A stretch of DNA of 64,000 nt from Labilibaculum sp. Its GTDB lineage: Bacteria > Bacteroidota > Bacteroidia > Bacteroidales > Marinifilaceae. The notes beneath the pieces were generated by a model that had not been told where the DNA came from, ran no database searches, and saw only the letters and a program-made list of their open reading frames with translations. This document shows, one piece after another, positions 8,810-16,240 of this stretch (its first letter is position 1; each line of letters begins with the position of its first letter). A program made the translations under genes and the position numbers. Where the stretch lies: positions 124,001 to 188,000 of the forward strand of contig JAEINT010000010.1 of assembly GCA_016342745.1 (NCBI GenBank), written 5' to 3'.

Positions 8810-9505
8810 ATGCAGACTTTTTTAGGTTTTTCGGAAGTGGAAATGAGCGCAATTACCTTGTCTTTTAAGGTTGCTTTATGGTGTGCCGTATTGGTTTTGC
8901 CAATTGCAATTTTAGTTGGTTGGTGGCTTGCAAGAAAATCGTTTAGAGGAAAGTCCTTAATTGAAGGAATTATTAATTTACCATTGGTGTTACCGCCAGT
9001 TGCTACGGGCTTTATTTTGCTTTTGCTATTGGGCACCAGAGGTGTAATAGGACAATATTTAAATGAATGGTTCGGAATTAGAATTGCCTTTACTTATTAT
9101 GCCGCTGTAATTGCATCTATGATTGTATCTTTTCCCTTGGCTGTTCGTGCCATTCGTCTTTCGATAGAAATGGTCGATTCTGGCTTTGAAGAAGCTGCAA
9201 AAACATTAGGAGCAAATACATTTCAGGCTTTTGTAAGAGTAACCTTACCTTTGGCTTTGCCCGGTATTATTAGTGGTTTCGTTCTTTCGTTTGCAAGATC
9301 GTTAGGTGAGTTTGGTGCAACAATTATTTTTGCAGGAAATATATCGGGCGAAACACAAACAATTCCATTGGCTCTTTTTAATCAGATTCAAGTACCAGGG
9401 ATGGAAAGTTCGGCTTTTCGCTTGCTCATAGTGGCAATAGTATTTTCTTTTTTAGCCATGTCTGTATCTGAGTTTTTGGTGAAAAAATTACATCGAAGGA
9501 ACTAG
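8810..9505 (+). CDS. modB: Molybdate ABC transporter permease
   Basis: Inner-membrane channel of the molybdate importer, 231 residues with about five to six membrane helices. The cytoplasmic EAA loop that docks with ModC reads EEAAKTLGANTFQAFVRVTL, and PGIISGFVLSFARSLGEFGA follows as usual for ModB. The start is an ATG one base downstream of the modA stop, indicating translational coupling. Confidence 0.93.
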   Translation: MQTFLGFSEVEMSAITLSFKVALWCAVLVLPIAILVGWWLARKSFRGKSLIEGIINLPLVLPPVATGFILLLLLGTRGVIGQYLNEWFGIRIAFTYYAAVIASMIVSFPLAVRAIRLSIEMVDSGFEEAAKTLGANTFQAFVRVTLPLALPGIISGFVLSFARSLGEFGATIIFAGNISGETQTIPLALFNQIQVPGMESSAFRLLIVAIVFSFLAMSVSEFLVKKLHRRN

Positions 9506-9531
9506 AAAGAGATTAAATTAAACAATCAATT

Positions 9532-10626
9532 ATGCATGCTTTATCAGCGCACTTGAAATCTAAAAAAGGGAATTTTTCTCTTGATATAGAAGTGGATTTT
9601 ATAAAAGGAATTACAGGGATTTTTGGTCCTTCGGGAGCAGGGAAAACAACTCTTTTGCATTTGCTTGTCGGATTGGAACGTCCAGATGAAGGTTTTGTTG
9701 AGATCGATGAGGCGAGGATGGTTGATACTTCAAAAAAAATATGGGAACCAGCTCGTAATCGTAAGATCGGTTACGTGTTTCAGGAGGGAAGATTGTTTCC
9801 ACACATGACCGTTCGCAAAAATTTACTATTTGCAACTCCTTATGTCCTGAAAGGCAAACAAGTGATTGAATTTGAGGAGCTGGTTGGTTTATTAGAATTA
9901 AATGATTTGTTAGACAAGAGGCCAAAGCAATTGTCTGGAGGAGAAAAGCAACGAGTGGCAATAGGAAGAGCTCTGCTGAGTTCTCCAAAGCTTTTGTTAA
10001 TGGATGAACCATTTTCATCGCTAGATGTAAAGTTGCGTCGACAGATCATCCCATACTTAATTAAGATCAATCAGAAATTTAAAATCCCAATGTTGGTGGT
10101 TAGTCACGATTTACCCGACTTGCTAAGCTTAACTAGGGAATTGTTTTTGTTGAAGAATGGCAGAGTTGTAGGTCATGGAAATTACCTCGATTTGGTAGAA
10201 GAGGAAAGCATGCTTGATGTTATGCGTGGTGCGGGTTTAATGAATGTCATTCCATTTAAGGTAGAATCTCATGATCAAAAAAATGGTATCACAATCCTAT
10301 CAAATAAAGATGCTCATAAAGAGATTCGGGTAGAGCGTGAGTTGATAACGGATTGTTGTTTGGTTGGTGATGAAATGAATGTATCTCTTCGTCCGAAAGA
10401 TATTGCATTAACCCTTGAGGAGATCCCAAATATTTCTATTCGAAACCAGTTGCCAGGAACCATCATTAAGGTAATTCAGAAGGAGAACCGAAACTATTGT
10501 CTTGTGGATGTCGGATTTAAGTTGTTGGTTTCAATAACGCATGCATCGCAAATGAAGATGAATTTAACAGAAGGGAAAAAAGTATGGTGTCTGTTTAAAT
10601 CAATGGCATTGCAAATTAATATTTAA
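9532..10626 (+). CDS. modC: Molybdate ABC transporter ATP-binding protein
   Basis: ATPase that powers molybdate import. Walker A GPSGAGKTT (about 33-41), Q-loop VFQEGRLFPHMTV, signature LSGGEKQRVAIGRALL, Walker B LLLMDEPFSSLD and switch VVSHD are all intact. The C-terminal ~130 residues form a TOBE/MOP-like domain that in this family binds molybdate and tunes transport. At 364 residues it has normal length. It ends the operon 26 bases after modB; the serine hydrolase 31 bases downstream may be read through because no terminator is seen. Confidence 0.93.
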   Translation: MHALSAHLKSKKGNFSLDIEVDFIKGITGIFGPSGAGKTTLLHLLVGLERPDEGFVEIDEARMVDTSKKIWEPARNRKIGYVFQEGRLFPHMTVRKNLLFATPYVLKGKQVIEFEELVGLLELNDLLDKRPKQLSGGEKQRVAIGRALLSSPKLLLMDEPFSSLDVKLRRQIIPYLIKINQKFKIPMLVVSHDLPDLLSLTRELFLLKNGRVVGHGNYLDLVEEESMLDVMRGAGLMNVIPFKVESHDQKNGITILSNKDAHKEIRVERELITDCCLVGDEMNVSLRPKDIALTLEEIPNISIRNQLPGTIIKVIQKENRNYCLVDVGFKLLVSITHASQMKMNLTEGKKVWCLFKSMALQINI

Positions 10627-10657
10627 ACCAATTATGATTGTATCAGTCTAAGAAATT

Positions 10658-11758
10658 ATGAAAGCACATTTGTTAATTTTACTTGTAATATTGTTCTCAG
10701 CTTGCAGTCATGGTAATAATAATTCTGATGAAGAAATTATCGATGAACTAGAATTGTATTTTCCATCTTTAAGCACATCAGATTGGGAAACTAAATCGGT
10801 TGAAAGCTTGAATTGGGATGAATCTAAGTTGGAGAGTTTATATGATTTTTTGCAAGAAAGTGACACCAGAGCGTTTCTTGTTTTAAAAGATGGTAAAATT
10901 GTCATCGAAAAATATTGGGGCAATACAATATTGAATACTGGAGCATTCGATCAGAATAATATTTGGTATTGGGCTTCGGCAGGTAAAACACTTACTTCTT
11001 TTTTAGTAGGTATTGCAGAGCAAGAAGGCTTGTTAAGGATCAATGATAAAACTTCTGCATACCTTGGAGAGAATTGGTCGGATTTATCTTTGGAGAAAGA
11101 AAACCTTATCCTAATAAAACATCAGCTAACAATGACAACAGGTTTGGATTATACCGTATCAACTCCTGATTGTACCGATAAAGATTGTTTGAAATATAAA
11201 GAAGATGCAGGGAGTCACTGGTTTTATCACAATGCACCTTATACATTATTAGAACATGTAGTAAGTTCTGCTGCAGGGGTGACTTACAATGCTTTTACAG
11301 ATGAAACAATAGAAGCTGAAATTGGAATGAATGGGACATGGAGGGCTTCCGGGGATAATAATGTTTATTGGAGCACTGCCAGAGATGCTGCTCGATTTGG
11401 CTTATTACTCTTGAATAAAGGGGCGTGGGAAGATAAACCGGCTATGCTTGACGAGGATTATCTTAATGCGATGATCCATTCGTCACAGAACTTAAATCCA
11501 TCCTATGGATACCTGACTTGGTTGAATGGTAAATCGTCAATTGTATTACCAGGTTTAGCTGCGTCATTTAATGTGCCTCTTTCCGAGGATGCTCCTGAAG
11601 ATTTATTCGCAGCTATGGGAAAGAATGGTCAATTTATTGATGTCGTTCCTAGTAAAGGAATAGTTGTAATTCGAATGGGTGATGCACCAGATAATTCTCT
11701 AGTACCTACTGTATTCCATAACGATATGTGGATAAAATTAAATGCAGTGATAAACTAA
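10658..11758 (+). CDS. Class C beta-lactamase-like serine hydrolase, lipoprotein
   Basis: A 366-residue secreted lipoprotein (lipobox FSAC, Cys16). It has the three motifs of the penicillin-binding/beta-lactamase class C fold: SxxK as SAGK (Ser107, Lys110), Tyr-x-Asn as YHN (190-192), and a late KNG segment (about 322) in place of KTG. HQLTMTTGLDY is the usual hinge after SxxK. Family members act as esterases, amidases or peptidases; substrate cannot be told from sequence. It lies 31 bases after modC in the same direction, functionally unrelated as far as one can see. Confidence 0.85.
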   Translation: MKAHLLILLVILFSACSHGNNNSDEEIIDELELYFPSLSTSDWETKSVESLNWDESKLESLYDFLQESDTRAFLVLKDGKIVIEKYWGNTILNTGAFDQNNIWYWASAGKTLTSFLVGIAEQEGLLRINDKTSAYLGENWSDLSLEKENLILIKHQLTMTTGLDYTVSTPDCTDKDCLKYKEDAGSHWFYHNAPYTLLEHVVSSAAGVTYNAFTDETIEAEIGMNGTWRASGDNNVYWSTARDAARFGLLLLNKGAWEDKPAMLDEDYLNAMIHSSQNLNPSYGYLTWLNGKSSIVLPGLAASFNVPLSEDAPEDLFAAMGKNGQFIDVVPSKGIVVIRMGDAPDNSLVPTVFHNDMWIKLNAVIN

Positions 11759-11763
11759 GTTCG

Positions 11764-11787
11764 CATAATTTTGATCTGCAAATTATG
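11764..11787 (+). terminator. Weak terminator after the serine hydrolase
   Basis: An AT-rich perfect 8-bp stem CATAATTT / AAATTATG followed by AATTTTAGTTTT. Its low GC content makes it a weak candidate, but it sits six bases after the stop codon. Confidence 0.4.
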
Positions 11788-11810
11788 AATTTTAGTTTTG
11801 TGCTAACTGA

Positions 11811-12050
11811 TCACTGATACTTCTTGCAGAGTGGTCGTAACATTCCTTCTAATCCATTTAGCTTTATTTCATACATAGAGGCTAGCATTTCTCCTAATTT
11901 ACCAGCTGGAAATCCTTTTTGTCGATACCAAACCAAGTAAGGTTCCGGAATATCAATTAGGTATCTTCCTTTGTATTTTCCGTAAGGCATTCTCATTCGA
12001 ATTAATTTAATTAATTCCTCGTTCATGAAACCCTTATCTATATTATCCAT
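11811..12050 (-). CDS. DUF3820 family protein
   Basis: A 79-residue cytoplasmic protein. The core MPYGKYKGRYLIDIPEPYLVW and the following KGFPAGKLGEML are the hallmark of DUF3820 (also described as a putative quorum-sensing-regulated factor family). No catalytic motif or membrane segment is present. It is convergent with the serine hydrolase and divergent from the GAF gene. The biochemical role of the family is unknown. Confidence 0.8.
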   Translation of the reverse strand: MDNIDKGFMNEELIKLIRMRMPYGKYKGRYLIDIPEPYLVWYRQKGFPAGKLGEMLASMYEIKLNGLEGMLRPLCKKYQ

Positions 12051-12126
12051 ATCTGTAGTAATCGATTTTGCTGTAAAGATATTTTAGATTTTTTAGATAC
12101 AAGGGTTTTTAGCATGAAATTTGTAC

Positions 12127-12158
12127 TTGACATTATGGATAATTTTCGCATAACTTTA
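12127..12158 (+). promoter_or_regulatory. Candidate promoter of the GAF gene
   Basis: TTGACA at 12127-12132, 18-base spacer, TAACTTTA at 12151-12158, one mismatch from the Bacteroidota -7 box TAnnTTTG. Start codon 24 bases downstream. Confidence 0.5.
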
Positions 12159-12181
12159 ATAATTCTTAAAAGTAATTCGAG

Positions 12182-12643
12182 ATGAATACATTAGAAAAAC
12201 AAAATATAGGAAAGAATATCTTGTGCAATTGGCAAACTAAAGTTGATTTGTTAGAAGATTTAATGAAGGTGTCGGCAGTTTTGATCATGAAGTTGCACCC
12301 GCATGAATTAGAGGTTTTTGTAGGTTCTAAAAATGAGGGAAATCCTTATGCTATTGGTGATAGAGGCGAGTTGAATATTGGTTCGTATTGCGATTCTGTT
12401 GTTGCTAGCAAAGCCAAGGTGAAAATTGAAAATGCAGCTATCGATGTAAATTGGAAAGATAAATTGAAATACAACAACGGCATGTCTTGTTACCTCGGCC
12501 AACCAATTTTTTATCCAAACGAGGATTTATTTGGCACTTTGTGTATTCTAAATCAGGAATGCAGAGTTTTTGATGATTTGGATCAGCAATTGGTCGATTA
12601 TTTTCGACAAAGTATTGAATCTGATTTAATTATTGAATCCTAG
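12182..12643 (+). CDS. Stand-alone GAF-domain protein
   Basis: A 153-residue protein made of a single GAF domain: an N-terminal amphipathic helix, the central strands around SAVLIMKLHPHELEVFV, and the diagnostic late motif YLGQPIFYPNEDLFGTLCIL. No kinase, cyclase or DNA-binding partner domain is attached. Bacteroidota and others carry similar single GAF proteins beside two-component systems, but none is adjacent here. It converges on mnmA with a 13-base gap. The ligand is unknown. Confidence 0.75.
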   Translation: MNTLEKQNIGKNILCNWQTKVDLLEDLMKVSAVLIMKLHPHELEVFVGSKNEGNPYAIGDRGELNIGSYCDSVVASKAKVKIENAAIDVNWKDKLKYNNGMSCYLGQPIFYPNEDLFGTLCILNQECRVFDDLDQQLVDYFRQSIESDLIIES

Positions 12644-12656
12644 AAAACGAAATGTT

Positions 12657-13742
12657 TTAGACTGCAAATCCACCACCAATTAGCTTATCGCCAATGTAGA
12701 ATGCAACGGGTTGCCCTGGTGCAATTGCCCATGCTGGGTCTTCTAAATTAACTTCCAACTCTTTGTCGGTAGTGATTGTTAGCTTGCTGAATTTTTGAGG
12801 ATTGCGACCTAGTCCGCGAACAATTGTATTGATGTTTGGCAATTGAGCATCAGCAATATTATTAAAGTAGTAATCGGAAACCTTGAAACTCATTTTGTTG
12901 AGATCATCCTTTTTTTCCAAAATAAGTGTATTGTTTTTGGCATCAATTCGACTCACCATTAAGCCCGTTTTTTCTTCCAGTTCCAAACCTCGTTTTTGTC
13001 CGATGGTGTAGTAAGGATAACCATCGTGCCATCCCAAATGCTTGCCAGTAGGATCGGTAACTTTTCCTTTCCCAATTTTTTGATTGATATCAGGAATCAT
13101 CTCTTGCAAAAAGTCACGATAATCCATTCGATCCATAAAGCAAATGCCCATGCTTTCTTTCTTTTTAGCAACTTCGGCAAAACCAAAGTCTTTGGCAATT
13201 TCTCTTACTTCTGTTTTGGTGTATTTACCAAGTGGAGTAAGTGTTCTTGCTAAAATATTCTGGCCCAAATTCCAAAGAAAGTAAGATTGATCTTTAGCAG
13301 GATCTTTTCCTTTGTGGATGTAATGAGTATTCGCTTCTTCACGAATTTGAATGTAATGACCTGTTGCAATGTATTCACAGCCCAGTTCATCAGCTTTGTC
13401 CATTAGTAATTTCCACTTTAGCTGAGGGTTACACTGAATGCAAGGACTAGGCGTTCGCCCTGCCATGTATTCATCTAAGAAAAACTGGATGATGGTATCT
13501 CTGAATTCTTTACGTGCATCGATAACATGATGCTCGATGTTTAAAGTACTTGCCAATTTTTGGGCATCGAGAATAAAGTCGGGAAGGGCTTCGTTTGGAT
13601 CGTATTCGTAATCGGAACCAAAAAACCAAAGAGAAACACCAATTACCTGATAGCCTTGTTTAGCTAGCATCATAGCTGTTACAGATGAGTCCGTTCCACC
13701 GCTCATTCCCAATACTACCTTCGCTTTTGTTTCCATCTCCAC
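12657..13742 (-). CDS. mnmA: tRNA-specific 2-thiouridylase
   Basis: Installs the 2-thio group on uridine 34 of tRNA-Lys, -Glu and -Gln using ATP and a relayed persulfide. The PP-loop is SGGTDSS (14-20; usually SGGVDSS). The two catalytic cysteines are in IQCNPQ (Cys104) and MGICFMD (Cys201). YIATGHY and the C-terminal barrel (VDP-like AWAIAPGQPVAFY, GGGFAV) complete the fold. At 361 residues it has normal length. Bacteroidota often have two mnmA paralogues, so this may not be the only copy. Confidence 0.92.
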   Translation of the reverse strand: MEMETKAKVVLGMSGGTDSSVTAMMLAKQGYQVIGVSLWFFGSDYEYDPNEALPDFILDAQKLASTLNIEHHVIDARKEFRDTIIQFFLDEYMAGRTPSPCIQCNPQLKWKLLMDKADELGCEYIATGHYIQIREEANTHYIHKGKDPAKDQSYFLWNLGQNILARTLTPLGKYTKTEVREIAKDFGFAEVAKKKESMGICFMDRMDYRDFLQEMIPDINQKIGKGKVTDPTGKHLGWHDGYPYYTIGQKRGLELEEKTGLMVSRIDAKNNTLILEKKDDLNKMSFKVSDYYFNNIADAQLPNINTIVRGLGRNPQKFSKLTITTDKELEVNLEDPAWAIAPGQPVAFYIGDKLIGGGFAV

Positions 13743-13917
13743 CGCTTAAATTGCCTTGATTCTTGTAATCTTTTGCAAACATATCCTTTTCACGGAAGAT
13801 TACAAAATCGGTCTTATCGGGCAAATCATAATGAATATCGAAAAACTATGGCAATTGATTGAGATTTGCCTATTTTCGCTCGCAACTAAAAACGATTATT
13901 CACAACAAACCAAAACA

Positions 13918-15963
13918 ATGAATTTAAAACAATTGTCAGGCGGTATTTTAAGCGCAAGTTTGGCGCTTACCATTATGGTGGGATGTGCTGAAAAGGCGCC
14001 CAAGGGTACAGATGTACTGAAAAAAGAAGATATGAACCTTGCTGCAAAACCAGGTGTTGATTTCTTTGAATATGCGAATGGTACTTGGATGAAAAATACG
14101 CCAATTCCAGCTGATAAAAGTCGTTATGGTGCTTTTGATATTTTAGGTGAAAGTGCTAATGAGGCAGTTCATAATTTATTAGAAGAAGCTGCTAAAACAG
14201 AAAATGCAGCGGAAGGTAGTAACTTGAAGAAAATTCAAGATTTCTATGCTACAGCAATGGATGTTGAGAAAATCGATAAAATTGGAATTCAACCTTTACT
14301 TCCAGAGTTCGAAAGAATTGCTTCCTTAAAGAATGCGAGCGATTTGCGTAATGAATTGTTACATCTTCATAAGATGGGCATTAGTGCTTTGTTTAGTGCA
14401 GGAGTTGAGCAAGACTTAAAAAATACAACAGTTAATCGCATGTATCTTGGAGAGGCTGGTCTTTCTTTATCGGATCGTGATTACTATGTTGCCGATAATG
14501 AAACAAGTGAAAATATCCGTAAAGAATTTGTGAAGCATGTTGCCAAAATGTTTGAATTGATTGGTGATGACGCAAGTGTTGCAAAAAGCAATGCAGATAG
14601 AATCATGAGGTTTGAGACTCGAATGGCCGAGAAGTTCAATACTCGTTTGGAGAATAGAGATTATCCTGCGATGTATAACCCTAAAACAATTGAGGTTTTG
14701 GAAAAAGAATATCCAAACTTTGCTTGGGGAACTTATTTTAAAGAACTAGGTGCTGACATTAAAGAATATGTTATTACAACTCACCCTCGTTACATGGCGG
14801 AGTTAAATAAGATGTTTGTAGATGAAAAAATGGAAGATATTAAGTTGTATCTGAAATGGAAAGTATTGGATGATTCTGCAGGTTCTGTAGGTACTGAATT
14901 GGAAAAGCAAAATTTTGCTTTTTATGGCACAAGCTTAACAGGTGCAACAGAGCAACAACCACGTTGGAGACGTATGTCTAGAACAACCGGTTCGGTTTTG
15001 GGTGAAGCTGTTGGCCAATTGTACGTAGAGAAATATTTCCCACCAGAAGCTAAAGTGAGAATGGACGAGTTGGTAAACAACTTGAAAGTAGCTTTACGCG
15101 GAAGAATTGAGAAACTAGAGTGGATGAGCGATGCTACAAGAGTTGAAGCATTGGCAAAATTGGATGCTTTTGGTGTTAAAATTGGTTATCCTGAGAAATG
15201 GGAAGATTATTCGAAGCTTGAAGTAGGAACGAACTCTTATGTTGAGAATCTTTGGAATGCAGCTCGTTTTGGATTTGATAAAAACATTGCAAAATTAGGA
15301 GAGCCTGTTGATACTGAGAAGTGGGGAATGACACCACAAACAGTAAATGCATATTATCACCCATTGTTGAACGAAGTTGTATTTCCAGCAGCGATTCTTC
15401 AGCCTCCTTTCTTCTACATGAATGGCGATGATGCTGTAAATTATGGTGCTATTGGTGTGGTTATTGGTCACGAAATGACTCACGGTTTTGATGATAACGG
15501 TCGCCGATTCGACAAAGATGGTAACATGAGAGACTGGTGGACTGCAGAAGATACTGAGAAATTTAATGCTAGAGCGGAAAAATTAGTTGAGCAATTTAAC
15601 GGTTTCCAAGCTTTTGATGATTTAACCGTAGATGGTAAATTGACATTAGGTGAAAACATTGCCGATTACGGTGGGTTAACGGTTGCTTTAGAAGCGTATA
15701 AAATGTCTTTAAATGGTGAAACTCCTGCAGATGTTGATGGTTTCAATAACATGCAACGTTTCTTCCTTGCTTATTCGAAAGTTTGGAGAGGTAATGTAAG
15801 AGACAAGTACCTACGTAAGTTAATTAAGGAAGATGTGCATTCTCCAGGAGAATATCGTGTAAATGGTGGTTTATTCAATATTCCTGAGTTTTACGCAGCT
15901 TTCGAAATTAGCCCAGAAGATCCTTTGTATCGTACCGAAGAACAAAGAGCTAAAATTTGGTAA
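13918..15963 (+). CDS. M13-family zinc metallopeptidase, lipoprotein (PepO/neprilysin type)
   Basis: An endopeptidase anchored outside the inner or to the outer membrane, probably cleaving short peptides. The frame is open further upstream, but ATG 13918 gives a lipoprotein signal with Cys23 (IMVGC) and is the sensible start, giving 681 residues. The active site is IGHEMTHGFDDNG (His518, Glu519, His522), the third ligand is in GENIADYGGL, and the substrate-binding NAYYHP and YRVNG are present. The C-terminus ends RAKIW, as usual for M13. It is followed by a strong terminator that is repeated 4.5 kb downstream. Confidence 0.92.
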   Translation: MNLKQLSGGILSASLALTIMVGCAEKAPKGTDVLKKEDMNLAAKPGVDFFEYANGTWMKNTPIPADKSRYGAFDILGESANEAVHNLLEEAAKTENAAEGSNLKKIQDFYATAMDVEKIDKIGIQPLLPEFERIASLKNASDLRNELLHLHKMGISALFSAGVEQDLKNTTVNRMYLGEAGLSLSDRDYYVADNETSENIRKEFVKHVAKMFELIGDDASVAKSNADRIMRFETRMAEKFNTRLENRDYPAMYNPKTIEVLEKEYPNFAWGTYFKELGADIKEYVITTHPRYMAELNKMFVDEKMEDIKLYLKWKVLDDSAGSVGTELEKQNFAFYGTSLTGATEQQPRWRRMSRTTGSVLGEAVGQLYVEKYFPPEAKVRMDELVNNLKVALRGRIEKLEWMSDATRVEALAKLDAFGVKIGYPEKWEDYSKLEVGTNSYVENLWNAARFGFDKNIAKLGEPVDTEKWGMTPQTVNAYYHPLLNEVVFPAAILQPPFFYMNGDDAVNYGAIGVVIGHEMTHGFDDNGRRFDKDGNMRDWWTAEDTEKFNARAEKLVEQFNGFQAFDDLTVDGKLTLGENIADYGGLTVALEAYKMSLNGETPADVDGFNNMQRFFLAYSKVWRGNVRDKYLRKLIKEDVHSPGEYRVNGGLFNIPEFYAAFEISPEDPLYRTEEQRAKIW

Positions 15964-15987
15964 GAAATTAACCAACCTAAATGATAC

Positions 15988-16019
15988 AAACCGTCTCAAG
16001 CAATTGAGGCGGTTTTTTT
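15988..16019 (+). terminator. Terminator of the M13 gene (copy 1 of a duplicated terminator)
   Basis: Stem CCGTCTCAA / TTGAGGCGG (with one G-U pair) flanked by AAA and TTTTTTT, loop GCAA. The same hairpin, with only one stem base changed, recurs at 20543-20577 and the sequence after it (T7, then a GCTTxTATTTT-like tract) is also similar. Confidence 0.92.
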
Positions 16020-16240
16020 GTGCTTATATTTTTTTTATGATTGTAATGATAATAAGAAGTTATTTTTCATAAAATGATTATAATTTTACTTTGCGATTTG
16101 GTTTTTGTTAAATAAAAATTGTAATTTTAACTGTGTTCGAAATATCATAATGCAATTTCGTATTGTGTTGACTCTCTTTATTTGTTCTACGAATAGTTGA
16201 ATAACTCTTTTCAGTGAAATAATACATAAAACATTAATGA

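Noticed and set aside
9611-10018. 135-codon minus-strand frame opposite modC
   Set aside because: It is wholly inside modC, whose ABC motifs are intact in the plus frame.
13756-13917. N-terminal extension of the M13 peptidase
   Set aside because: Starting at 13756 would bury the lipoprotein signal; the ATG at 13918 gives a clean lipobox.
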